From the NCBI RefSeq assembly GCF_002777425.1, contig NZ_MDVC01000091.1, positions 62,001 to 126,000 on the forward strand: 64,000 nucleotides of DNA. The letters run 5' to 3'. Origin of the DNA: Snodgrassella alvi (GTDB lineage Bacteria > Pseudomonadota > Gammaproteobacteria > Burkholderiales > Neisseriaceae). Of this stretch, positions 9,125 to 17,935 are shown piece after piece. Each line of letters opens with the position of its first letter. Positions within the stretch are counted from its first letter, which is position 1. The notes below the pieces were generated by a model that was given only the letters and a program-made list of their open reading frames with translations, searched no databases and was not told where the DNA came from. A program made the position numbers and the translations under genes.

Positions 9125-9159
9125 AAGACTGAATCCTGTGTCAGGATTCAGTCTTTTTA
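9125..9159 (+). terminator. Rho-independent terminator after fimV
   Basis: A perfect 14-bp stem (9125-9138 with 9142-9155) with a 3-nt loop runs directly into a T-rich tract. Confidence 0.93.
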
Positions 9160-9794
9160 TTTGCCTTGAATCTGTATATCTTATTTAAATTTTATTATCT
9201 GGCAAAAATTGTTTTGTTTAATGTTTTCCTGAATGTGATTAAGTTTGGTTTTGTGAACTGCATCGACGTATGAATCAGTCTGACCAGATTTGCTAATATA
9301 TTTTAATAGCTGGGTACAACTGTAATAAGTATTATGAATTAAACTAAAGTCTTGATAAGAAAATAACTGGATTTTGTTTGCTGATATTTGGTGCAGGCAG
9401 ACAAAATATGTGGCAATTTTAGCTTGTGATGAGATTTTTTTATTATTGTAGAATGATATGTTGTATGTTTATTGAATAAATATAATCTTGGAGATTAATT
9501 AAATTTTGTATCAATTATTGATTAGTAATGAGATTTAAAAGATTTATTGTGCTGTTTTTACGCATTATTCAGTACGGTTGTGTGATGTAGTTAACTGCTT
9601 AATGGCTTTTTATCATTAATGTGACAGAATAAATATGAAATTTCAGTACGTTGATGCTGAAAATCAAAGCAGTATTTGTGACTGAATATTAGCTATAAAC
9701 AGCCCAGTTTTTGATTTTTCCTGTATTATAATTATTAATATAAGTTAATAGCGTCTGAAATATTTACATTTTGTATTGAATATGGGGATGGTAT
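9160..9794. other. AT-rich spacer without a recognisable gene
   Basis: About 635 bp of very AT-rich DNA separates the fimV terminator from the next lipoprotein gene. I see no ORF with recognisable codon structure. A TATAAT box with an upstream TG (near 9724-9729) and a CGTCTGAAA word (9752-9760) lie just before the lipoprotein and could belong to its promoter region. Confidence 0.5.
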
Positions 9795-11021
9795 ATGCGA
9801 ATAGTAACTGGTAAAAAAGTGCTGTGGCTGGGGATGGCACTGGTGTTGTCAGCATGTAGTACAGTGAGTAAAAAAACACCGGATGAACTGGTTCGGCAGG
9901 GGATACAGCGTAATTTGCTTCATGATAATCAGTTTAATTTTAATGGTCAGATTCGATTGTTGGCTGATCAGGATGAAGTGAAGAAATTTTCGGATAAGGT
10001 AGCTGATCAAGCTTTAGATCATAAGACAGAGGCAATGGATTCTGCATCTTCATCTGAATCTGTTAGAAAAAAACAGGCGGCAAAAATAAGTGCTGAGGCA
10101 AATAAAAAGTCATATTGTGCGCATGATAATTCGGCAGAGGATTGTGATAAAAAAAATGAGTCATTAAATGGGGCTTTAAGTTTTATTGCACAAAAAATAA
10201 CTATTCCATTTAGTGGGGCGATTGATATACCGCGTGGAAAATTTGAATTTGTTCCGGCGGTGCGTTATGAAGCATCAAATATATTATTTTCGATTAAAGT
10301 GCCGGTGCAGATAGATATTAAAGAGAAAATGCTGATAGCGGATGTAAGAGCGATTAAACCTTTTGCAAGTGTTATCAATGCTATCTTTCCTCGGATGGAT
10401 CAATCGCCCAAAATTCTAAATAAACCATATATTGCTAAAAAATTTCCTGAACGTGCAAATAATCTGCCATTGAAAGAATTAATACTTGCAGCGCCAAAGG
10501 CAATTGATGATGGTTATGCCAGTTATGATAAAAAGGCTTTTGCTCGTTTATCTATAGATGAAGCTGGAAAAAAAATAGGAGCTCGTTATCGAATTCGGCT
10601 GAATTCTACTGCTGAGCAAGATCGGGTAATGGCGGCGGCTGTTGTTGATAGCTTGAGTGAGCAATTAAAACAATCAGAAATACGGGAAACGAATTTAAAG
10701 GCTAAAGCTAATCAATTGCAGAAAAAGGACTATGCAGCAATACAAAAATTACTGGCTGAAAAACGTGAGCAGATACTGAGTGATAAGCAGGGTAAAATTA
10801 AATATGATTCGGTAATAACGGATTTTTATTTAGATGATCGGGGGCGTTTGCTTGCAATGCATGAAATGTATAGATTTATCTTTGATAATTCACGAATCAG
10901 TCGAGTTCACCGGAATAAAACAATCAATACTTCGTTGTGGATTCAATTTGATTATACATCGCATCCTAAATTTACGCTGAATCAAACACCAGAAAATACG
11001 GTTTATCGCAATAATAAATAA
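9795..11021 (+). CDS. Hypothetical lipoprotein, unrecognised family
   Basis: The 408-residue protein has a lipoprotein signal peptide with lipobox L-S-A-C (Cys21), so it is probably anchored in the outer or inner membrane facing the periplasm. After the Cys comes a region starting T-P-D-E-L-V-R-Q-G-I-Q. Next are a Lys/Ala/Glu-rich charged stretch (about 70-125) containing a C-x(6)-C pair, a beta-rich middle (about 135-230), a coiled-coil-like helix (about 285-325, Q-L-K-Q-S-E-I-R-E-T) and a C-terminal region ending in N-x-N-K. I do not recognise the family. Codon use is more AT-rich than in neighbouring housekeeping genes. It is monocistronic, with a terminator 60 nt downstream. Confidence 0.8.
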   Translation: MRIVTGKKVLWLGMALVLSACSTVSKKTPDELVRQGIQRNLLHDNQFNFNGQIRLLADQDEVKKFSDKVADQALDHKTEAMDSASSSESVRKKQAAKISAEANKKSYCAHDNSAEDCDKKNESLNGALSFIAQKITIPFSGAIDIPRGKFEFVPAVRYEASNILFSIKVPVQIDIKEKMLIADVRAIKPFASVINAIFPRMDQSPKILNKPYIAKKFPERANNLPLKELILAAPKAIDDGYASYDKKAFARLSIDEAGKKIGARYRIRLNSTAEQDRVMAAAVVDSLSEQLKQSEIRETNLKAKANQLQKKDYAAIQKLLAEKREQILSDKQGKIKYDSVITDFYLDDRGRLLAMHEMYRFIFDNSRISRVHRNKTINTSLWIQFDYTSHPKFTLNQTPENTVYRNNK

Positions 11022-11080
11022 TATCAATTTATTAATGTTTGGTTTTAGATACTTTTTAATTGATTAGATTTATGTTTTGA

Positions 11081-11113
11081 AAATGCCAGTGCTGTTATGC
11101 GCTGGCATTTTTT
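11081..11113 (+). terminator. Rho-independent terminator after lipoprotein gene
   Basis: The stem AAATGCCAG (11081-11089) pairs with CTGGCATTT (11102-11110), has a 12-nt loop and is followed by further Ts. Confidence 0.85.
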
Positions 11114-11347
11114 ATCGATATGACCTTGGTCATGTGAATGATTTTGTTGCTCGTTTGTTGGCAATATGGATATAAATTTGGATTATGCTGCTATCCGTTC
11201 AGCGCCGTGATATATCCAGATAAGTAGCAAATATGTGGTGCATTCCGTACAGGTTTAAAATGGTGAATACCTGCTTTTTTAATATATTTGCTTACAATCA
11301 CCCATTGCTAGCTGGTAAGTTATGGCATGTTTTGTGGGCTGACGAGT

Positions 11348-11808
11348 TTAGCACCGCAGGCGCAACCGGCGGTAGGATTGGGCTGCACTGGTTAAAGCAA
11401 TACTGTAACCAGTCTCTGGCTTTTTACCAAGAGGTACTATTTTTTGTTTGTTATCTTTAATGATGGTGCCTGATAAACCGTTTTATGGGTCAATTTTGTT
11501 TAAATGTACAGGTTTACGGCTGTGCTGATACGCAAGCCTGTTGTATACATGACTTCAAGTAATATATTGTTGCGCACGCCATAAGCAGTATCAGTATCTG
11601 GAATCGACAGTAAGCCATTTATTTGCGTTTCGGAGGTGATATCGGGTAAGCACAGGTCTTTTTTAGGTATTTGGCGTTGTTTGATAGACGCATCTGTGCT
11701 GCGAGTGTATTCCTGTAGCCAGCGGAATAGTTTTTTACAGGCCGAAAGTGCGCTGGCTTGTGAGGAGGGTTTTTCTTCTGTATTCAATATTGTGTAAGCC
11801 AGGAAAAT
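11348..11808 (-). pseudogene. Decayed XerD-like tyrosine recombinase remnant
   Basis: Reading leftward, residues resembling the middle of XerD are visible: a Q-A-S-A-L-S-A-C-K-K-L-F-R-W-L core-binding helix, then L-L-S-I-P-D-T-D-T and L-L-E-V-M-Y-T-T-G-L-R-I-S, the region containing the first catalytic Arg. That frame stops at 11500. In a different frame downstream, K-Q-K-I-V-P-L-G-K matches the XerD segment G-K-x-x-K-x-R-x-V-P-L-G. The N-terminal domain, the linking segment and the C-terminal H-x-x-R and catalytic Tyr are missing. This is a truncated, frameshifted remnant with no function expected; an intact xerD should exist elsewhere in the genome. Confidence 0.8.
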
Positions 11809-11941
11809 GAGTCGACATTAAGCCAGTAGTATAGCGTCAGTTTAAGCAATAGCCGGATTAGTTATAGGTGTGAAAGCAGTTAATGGCTATGCGATAATAA
11901 TGCATTCTGTTGGCGTAAATTAGTGTGAATTAGGAAGAGCA

Positions 11942-12793
11942 ATGGCTGCTAATGTAGTAGAACAACCGGCGATGATGGCTGATGACAATCAACCCATGCA
12001 GCGTTGGGCATTAACACTGGCTTATGATGGTGGTGCATTTCATGGCTGGCAAAAGCAGCCGGATGGTTTGTATACCATTCAGTCGGTACTGGAAGCAGCC
12101 TTAAGCGCTATTGCGGCAGAACCGATTAATGTTGTGGTGGCTGGCCGCACGGATGCCGGTGTTCATGCCACAGGACAGATTGTACATTTTGATACTCATG
12201 CACAGCGTAGTGCCGAAGCTTGGCTGCGCGGGACGAATACGGCAATGGATAAGAATATCCGTATTGTGAAAGCACAGCCGGTAGCTGCTGAATTTCATGC
12301 CCGCTTTGATGCGTATGGACGTCGCTACCGCTATATGCTGGAATCCAGTCGGGTACGTATGCCGCAATTACGTGGGCGGGTTGGCTGGACTCACTATCCG
12401 CTGAACATGGAATTGATGCGTGAAGCCGCGGCGATGCTGATTGGTGAACACGATTTTTCCAGTTTCCGCTCCAGTGACTGTCAGGCTAAGTCACCGGTAA
12501 AAACCTTATATGAGCTAAGCCTTGCTGGCAGCCCTGAGTTGATGGCGATTGATTTTCATGGCAGTGCCTTTGTGCACAATATGGTACGCAATATTGTGGG
12601 CGCACTGGTGTATGTAGGTGCCGGTAAGCTGAGTGTGGCCGGTTTTGCTCAATTGGTGGCCGCGAAAAGCCGCCGTCTGGCACCGCCAACGTTTATGCCT
12701 GATGGGCTGTATCTTACTGGTGTAGATTACCCGCAACAATGGGGGATAGCTACGGCAACTCTGCCGGTGTGGCTATGGCCGCATCTGAGTTAA
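11942..12793 (+). CDS. truA: tRNA pseudouridine(38-40) synthase TruA
   Basis: TruA converts uridines 38-40 of the tRNA anticodon arm to pseudouridine. The 283-residue protein shows [12 protein letters not shown] (about 26-37), the catalytic Asp71 in G-R-T-D-A-G-V-H-A, and the F-R-A-like block around D-F-S-S-F-R. There is an N-terminal extension of about 20 residues compared with E. coli TruA. The ATG has AGGAAG 5 nt upstream. It lies 37 nt before trpF, an arrangement seen in other betaproteobacteria. Confidence 0.95.
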   Translation: MAANVVEQPAMMADDNQPMQRWALTLAYDGGAFHGWQKQPDGLYTIQSVLEAALSAIAAEPINVVVAGRTDAGVHATGQIVHFDTHAQRSAEAWLRGTNTAMDKNIRIVKAQPVAAEFHARFDAYGRRYRYMLESSRVRMPQLRGRVGWTHYPLNMELMREAAAMLIGEHDFSSFRSSDCQAKSPVKTLYELSLAGSPELMAIDFHGSAFVHNMVRNIVGALVYVGAGKLSVAGFAQLVAAKSRRLAPPTFMPDGLYLTGVDYPQQWGIATATLPVWLWPHLS

Positions 12794-12830
12794 TACGGCT
12801 TGTAGCCGGCTGATTTTAAAAGGGCTAGAT

Positions 12831-13463
12831 ATGAAAATTCGGAGCAAGATTTGCGGGATGACGCGGGTGGAAGATGCACTGCTGGCTGCACGGCTAGGCG
12901 TGGATGCCATCGGGTTGATTTTTTTTGCTGGCAGCAAACGGCATGTCACTCTGCAACAGGCACAGGCAATTGCGCGTGCTGTACCGCCGTTTGTCACGGT
13001 AGTCGGTTTGTTTGTTAATGCCAGTGCGGTCGAGGTACAGGAAGTATTGATGCATGTGCCATTGGATGTATTGCAATTTCATGGCGATGAGAGTTCTGAA
13101 TTCTGTCGCCAGTTTCAACGCCCGTATATTAAGGCAATAAGAGTGTGCAATACGGGTGATATTGAAGCTGCTATTGCCACGTATACGGATGCGCGCGCGT
13201 TATTGTTTGATGCTGCTGTCGCTGGCCAGTATGGTGGTACGGGGCAGACATTCGATTGGCAGATATTGCCGCGGCAGCTAAATCGGCCATGGATTCTTTC
13301 TGGCGGCCTGAAACCGGAAAATATTGCTTCTGCGATTAGGCAAAGTCATGCGCAGGCTGTGGATGTGTCCAGTGGTGTGGAAATCACAGCCGGAATTAAG
13401 GATGGGCAAAAGATGCAGGCATTAATGGCTGCAATTAATGGTTTTGGGCTGTCTGTGGACTAA
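12831..13463 (+). CDS. trpF: Phosphoribosylanthranilate isomerase TrpF
   Basis: This 210-residue TIM-barrel enzyme performs the Amadori isomerisation of phosphoribosylanthranilate in tryptophan synthesis. The general base Cys8 sits in K-I-C-G-M-T-R, and the general acid Asp lies in L-L-F-D-A-A near residue 126. Phosphate-binding loops G-G-L-K-P-E-N and D-V-S-S-G-V-E are present near the C-terminus. Other trp genes (trpB, trpA) lie 3 and 8 kb downstream, separated by unrelated genes, so the pathway is dispersed here and not a single operon. Confidence 0.95.
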   Translation: MKIRSKICGMTRVEDALLAARLGVDAIGLIFFAGSKRHVTLQQAQAIARAVPPFVTVVGLFVNASAVEVQEVLMHVPLDVLQFHGDESSEFCRQFQRPYIKAIRVCNTGDIEAAIATYTDARALLFDAAVAGQYGGTGQTFDWQILPRQLNRPWILSGGLKPENIASAIRQSHAQAVDVSSGVEITAGIKDGQKMQALMAAINGFGLSVD

Positions 13464-13769
13464 CATTTATACTGTAGCTCCAGAAAATATTTATTATCTT
13501 ATAAGAATATGCTTATGCTGCTTCTTAACGCTCTTGTTCAGAATAAATTTAATTAATCGATTTAAAATGCACACCGATTTTATATTTTCTTGTTGGTAAA
13601 TATTTTAATTATGCTGCTTGTTTTATCCTCTGCTCAGCTTGTTGCTGTACTGATATGATTGCTATGCTATAAGAGTTATGTATTAATAACAGTTGTGTAC
13701 ATTTTAATTGCTAGTTAGTTAAATTTCACGGTTTTGTTATGGGTAGAATGTCAAAAAATAAGGGGAAGA

Positions 13770-14378
13770 ATGAATCTTTCAGAGCATAAAGTTTTTTTAC
13801 AGATGAAAGCAGATGTGCAGTCAGAAAAGCCGATAATTGAGTGGCAATCTTGTCCGGTAAGATTTTCTAAATTATTTAAATGGACAGGCCAGTATTTTAG
13901 TATTTGGAATGTAATTATATTTAGTTTGTATTTTATCGCTGAGCTACTTTTTATTTATAGTCTTTCGATTGTAGTATTGTTTATTTCAATCATTATTTAT
14001 GCGATATGGATGCATAATAATAAGAAAACCTGTGCTATAAAGGAGTCTCATTTAGTCAGCCTAGATCGTAAAAATAGAACGATCACAGTAAGCAATGAGC
14101 AATATGCGATCAGGCAGCACCAGCTTACCGATAATTATTTTATCCGAGTTGAGTGTGCTTTACCTTATGGGCGTAAAGTTTCATCATATAAACCACCACT
14201 TTGGCGCAGAGGCAGGCTAGTAATCAAGGATGAAAATCTGAAAACTGCTGAGATCCTGTTTGAATATTTCTTCTGTGACGTTGACGCTTTGAAACAATTG
14301 ATTGAGGTGGCAGATATTCTTGCTAAAGAATTGAATATTATCCGTGCACGGGATTATGTTATCAATAAAATATATTGA
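13770..14378 (+). CDS. Membrane protein of the W-P-x-Y-P paralogue family, single-domain copy
   Basis: This protein of about 202 residues is of no family I recognise. It has a soluble N-terminus with P-I-I-E-W (21-25) in the position of the family motif [IL]-x-x-W-P-x-Y-P. Two adjacent hydrophobic helices follow (about 46-64 and 65-81), then a cytoplasmic-type domain with V-S-L-D-R-K-N-R-T-I-T-V (96-107), an I-L-F-E-Y block (162-166) and a C-terminal helix ending L-A-K-E-L-N-I-I-R (184-192). The same order recurs in 14447-14899 and twice in 15160-16386. I chose ATG 13770 because AGGGGAAG lies just upstream; the frame is open to 13734. It is AT-rich compared with trpF and trpB on either side. 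Confidence 0.75.
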   Translation: MNLSEHKVFLQMKADVQSEKPIIEWQSCPVRFSKLFKWTGQYFSIWNVIIFSLYFIAELLFIYSLSIVVLFISIIIYAIWMHNNKKTCAIKESHLVSLDRKNRTITVSNEQYAIRQHQLTDNYFIRVECALPYGRKVSSYKPPLWRRGRLVIKDENLKTAEILFEYFFCDVDALKQLIEVADILAKELNIIRARDYVINKIY

Positions 14379-14446
14379 GTATTAGTGGTATTTGGCTACG
14401 CAGGCTTCGGACAAGGGAGATGATAATAATACGCAGAGTATAACAA

Positions 14447-14899
14447 GTGCTCAGAACTATCAGGGAAGAGTCGGCGCATGAACAAATAATACTGCAATGG
14501 CAAGGATACGCTGATTTACAAGGAAAAGATAATCTGTTTGAGAGTGAATTAAGGTACGGCTGTTTGTTGGCTGCAATGCTTGTTATAAATTACTGTATTT
14601 GTGCCTGCTTTTTGTTTGATACCTATGTTGCAACAACTATGCTGAATGCGGTTTTTTGTATTGTTTACCATTGTATTGATAAATTTCAATGTTTATCTGG
14701 CTTATTCGGTGCGTAAAACGTAGCTGTTCAAAGTAATATTTGAATCTGAGAATCAGTTAATTTGCTGCTACCTGCAACTAGAATGCGAAAAAAGGTAGTG
14801 CTGTTGGTGTATTTGGGTATTTAGCGTTATGTTCCGGTAGCGCAAATGCAAGCTTTGGCTGGCGATTTGGGTATCAGGTGTGGCAAAATTATCAGCTAA
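14447..14899 (+). pseudogene. Degenerate copy of the W-P-x-Y-P paralogue family
   Basis: The first 89 codons (14447-14716, GTG start) carry I-I-L-Q-W-Q-G-Y and the hydrophobic region of the family, then the frame stops. About 60 bp later the family C-terminus resumes with stops: K-K-V-V-L-L-V-Y and Q-A-L-A-G-D-L-G-I-R-C-G-K, ending at 14899. This matches the D-D-L-A-K-K-L-A-R-D-L-G-I-R-Y-R-K end of the next gene. The middle domain is deleted, so the copy is inactivated. Confidence 0.75.
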
Positions 14900-15159
14900 G
14901 CTACTTGAGCAGTTGCAACAATAGTTTATATATATAGTATAAGTAATTTATGTCTTTATTTTATGGAAATATCCAAATTCTAGTGTTCTCTTGAATTGTG
15001 GTAAATGTTATTCCAGTTAAAATTAGAAGATTTCAATAATCTTAATAAGATATGCTATTGGGGTATTGATTAAAGAAAAATAATAGTTAGATTGCTTTGA
15101 TACAGAAATTCAATTGTTTAAATTAATTAGTTTTAATACCAGTTAAAGGGAGTTTATTG

Positions 15160-16386
15160 GTGAATTGGAATAATGTAAAGATAGGGCAGAAACGACAAAG
15201 GTTAAATTCGCGACAGATTCTTAAGCAGATTCGGGAGGAGCTGGAAAATAATAAATCAATTTTACAATGGCCAGTATATCCTAAACTGAAAGGAAAAAGG
15301 GATGATTGGCATCTCAGGGATCAGTCATATGCATTTTATTTGTTTATGATATTGTTTATTGGTTATGGGCTTTTTTTAAATATGTTTCTGAAAAAGATTT
15401 CAGAAAGTGGGTTGACTGCTACAGATTGGATTTCTTGTTGGCTTGTTATTATTAGCTCTGGGTTTCTTATATGTTTTGTATTGTTAAATATTAGAAGCAG
15501 GCCAATTGAGCTAGCACAATATGTTGTTCTGGATCGGTATCGGAAATTGCTGACGATAGTCACTGTCAATGGACATAAACAGCAATATCAGCTGCGAAGC
15601 AACTGGAATTTATATGCTTTATACAATAATATGGATTATAGACGCCCTCAGACAATCAATCTGTTTTTATCCATACCAGAACGAAATAAACATATTCTTT
15701 TATTGGAATACCACGGTGGTTACTATTCAAAAGACTTACAACAAAAGATGAATGCTGTAGCGGCGTTATTAGCAAAAGATTTAGGTATTCGATATTTTGA
15801 CTGTAATGCTAAAGAGGTTTTTAATACAATCGATAATAATTTGAAGCATAACAAGAATATTATTGAGTGGCCTGTCTATCCTTTTTTAAAATATAGAATT
15901 ACTGACAAAGTATTAAAAAGTGATAAAGAAAATTATATTTTTTGGGGATCAGGTTACGTAGCCCTTAGTGCAGGCTGTTATTTCAGTGACCATAATTCTA
16001 GTGGAGATTTGATTTTTTTTCTGATTATTCTAGTATTTTCGCTATTATTTCTTTTCCATTGGTATCAATGTAATCAAAGTCAAGGCAGAGTAGCAAAATA
16101 TATTATTCTTAACAGAGCAGAAAAAACCATAACTATCAGCGATGCTATCAAAGGTGAAACTCGCTATTGTTTATCATCTGATAGTATGCTGACGACAATT
16201 AAGAAAGGTAGTATTTTAACGGGCAGGTCGGTTAATCTGGTTTTAACTGCAACAAAAGAAAGACAAAAAATTTTGTTGTTTGAGTATTTTTCGATATATG
16301 GTAATACCAATGCTAAGAAGATGGATGATCTAGCCAAGAAGCTGGCCAGAGATTTGGGTATCAGATATCGCAAAACCAGTAACTAA
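15160..16386 (+). CDS. Two-domain membrane protein of the W-P-x-Y-P paralogue family (internal duplication)
   Basis: The protein is about 408 residues and consists of two tandem copies of the same unit. Unit 1 has S-I-L-Q-W-P-V-Y-P (34-42), two hydrophobic helices (57-78, 91-111), Y-V-V-L-D-R-Y-R-K-L-L-T-I (122-134), I-L-L-L-E-Y (180-185) and L-L-A-K-D-L-G-I-R-Y (204-213). Unit 2 repeats this with N-I-I-E-W-P-V-Y-P (234-242), helices (260-276, 284-301), Y-I-I-L-N-R-A-E-K-T-I-T-I (315-327), I-L-L-F-E-Y (372-377) and K-L-A-R-D-L-G-I-R-Y (395-404). I do not recognise the family. AGGGAG precedes GTG 15160 by 7 nt; TTG 15157 is the alternative start. There is no sign of co-transcription with trpB. 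Confidence 0.78.
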   Translation: MNWNNVKIGQKRQRLNSRQILKQIREELENNKSILQWPVYPKLKGKRDDWHLRDQSYAFYLFMILFIGYGLFLNMFLKKISESGLTATDWISCWLVIISSGFLICFVLLNIRSRPIELAQYVVLDRYRKLLTIVTVNGHKQQYQLRSNWNLYALYNNMDYRRPQTINLFLSIPERNKHILLLEYHGGYYSKDLQQKMNAVAALLAKDLGIRYFDCNAKEVFNTIDNNLKHNKNIIEWPVYPFLKYRITDKVLKSDKENYIFWGSGYVALSAGCYFSDHNSSGDLIFFLIILVFSLLFLFHWYQCNQSQGRVAKYIILNRAEKTITISDAIKGETRYCLSSDSMLTTIKKGSILTGRSVNLVLTATKERQKILLFEYFSIYGNTNAKKMDDLAKKLARDLGIRYRKTSN

Positions 16387-16677
16387 ATTTTTTTAATTAT
16401 GCATGTTTGCTATAGTGCGTGTATTCAGACTGAATAAATACTGTTTCGGCTGTTGCTAATCTGAATTATTCGTGCACTTGAAGCAGATATGGGTAAATCC
16501 CCGTTGTCAGTCAACTGTCAGGTTGGCGGTAACTGGGATTTTGTTGTTATTTGGCTGGGTGAAATGGTTTTATTTATTCTGGCTTGAGTATGGATAACAG
16601 GATAATGAATTTAAAAAATGTTAATATGGCTGAATAGTTTTACTTTGCGGGTAAATTGTTGCTCAATGGAATGAAAT

Positions 16678-17880
16678 ATGGAAAATTATCACTATCCAGA
16701 TGAACAGGGTTTTTTTGGTGAGCATGGTGGGCTGTTTGTGTCGGAAACGCTGATTACGGCTTTAACTGAATTAAAACAGGCTTATTATGCAGCGAAGGCT
16801 GATCCGGCGTTCTGGGCGCAGTACCATGAGGATTTAAAATATTATGTGGGTCGTCCCAGCCCGGTTTACCATGCCCGTCGCCTGTCTACCTATTTGGGTG
16901 GGGCACAGGTTTATCTGAAGCGGGAAGATTTGAATCATACTGGTGCACATAAGATTAATAATACGATTGGCCAGGCTTTGCTGGCGCAACGGATGGGTAA
17001 AAAGCGGGTGATTGCTGAAACCGGTGCTGGCCAGCATGGTGTGGCTTCGGCTACGGTAGCGGCACGCTTTGGTATGGAATGCACGGTGTTTATGGGCACG
17101 GAGGATATCCAGCGTCAGGCACCGAATGTATACCGGATGAAGCTGCTGGGTGCGCAAGTAGTAGGGGTGGATTCTGGTTCGTGTACTCTGAAAGACGCTA
17201 TGAATGAAGCTTTGCGTGAGTGGGTGGCGCGGGTAGATGATACTTATTATATTATTGGTACGTCAGCAGGTCCAATGCCTTATCCGGAAATGGTGCGCGA
17301 TTTTCAATGTGTTATTGGCAATGAAGCGAAAGCGCAGATGCAGGAAGCTATTGGCCGGCAGCCCGATGTGGCTGTGGCCTGTGTCGGTGGCGGTTCAAAT
17401 GCCATAGGTTTGTTTTATCCTTATATTAATGTGCCTGAAACTCGTTTGGTTGGGGTTGAGGCTGGTGGTTTGGGTTTATCCGGGCATCAGCATGCGGCGC
17501 CTATCAGTTCACGCAGCCCGATGGGTGTATTGCATGGTTTTCGCAGCTATCTGATGCAGGATGAATATGGGCAGGTGGTTTCTACTCATTCTGTGTCTGC
17601 CGGTCTGGATTATCCGGGCATTGGCCCGGAACACAGTCTGCTGCATGATATTGGCCGGGTGCAGTATGAAGCAATGGGTGATGAGGCAGCCATGGAAGCT
17701 TTTCATTTGCTGTGCCATCAGGAAGGTATTATTCCGGCACTGGAATCTAGCCATGCGCTGGCTTGGGCGGTGGCCAATGCGCCGAAGATGAGCAAGGATG
17801 AGGTAATTCTGGTGAATCTGTCTGGCCGCGGCGATAAGGATATCAATACGGTAGCCCGGCTGGATGGAATTAATCTGTGA
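16678..17880 (+). CDS. trpB: Tryptophan synthase beta chain
   Basis: TrpB is a PLP enzyme that condenses indole with serine, working as an alpha2-beta2 complex with TrpA. The 400-residue protein has the PLP Lys92 in H-T-G-A-H-K-I-N-N, the phosphate-binding G-G-G-S-N at 237-241, and the conserved opening G-F-F-G-E-H-G-G. Its partner trpA lies about 3.1 kb downstream with three genes between. The spacer upstream (16387-16677) shows no trp leader peptide or obvious attenuator. Confidence 0.97.
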   Translation: MENYHYPDEQGFFGEHGGLFVSETLITALTELKQAYYAAKADPAFWAQYHEDLKYYVGRPSPVYHARRLSTYLGGAQVYLKREDLNHTGAHKINNTIGQALLAQRMGKKRVIAETGAGQHGVASATVAARFGMECTVFMGTEDIQRQAPNVYRMKLLGAQVVGVDSGSCTLKDAMNEALREWVARVDDTYYIIGTSAGPMPYPEMVRDFQCVIGNEAKAQMQEAIGRQPDVAVACVGGGSNAIGLFYPYINVPETRLVGVEAGGLGLSGHQHAAPISSRSPMGVLHGFRSYLMQDEYGQVVSTHSVSAGLDYPGIGPEHSLLHDIGRVQYEAMGDEAAMEAFHLLCHQEGIIPALESSHALAWAVANAPKMSKDEVILVNLSGRGDKDINTVARLDGINL

Positions 17881-17935
17881 TTATTCGGGTTACTGCGCTA
17901 TGCTGGAGGCCAGATAATAATTATTTGTTGTGTGT

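Noticed and set aside
11233-11460. 75-codon plus-strand open frame upstream of the XerD remnant
   Set aside because: It overlaps the antisense of the XerD-like remnant, has no recognisable motifs or good Shine-Dalgarno, and is explained as a shadow.
16387-16677. Possible trp leader peptide or attenuator before trpB
   Set aside because: I looked for a short ORF with adjacent Trp codons and competing hairpins and did not find a convincing set.
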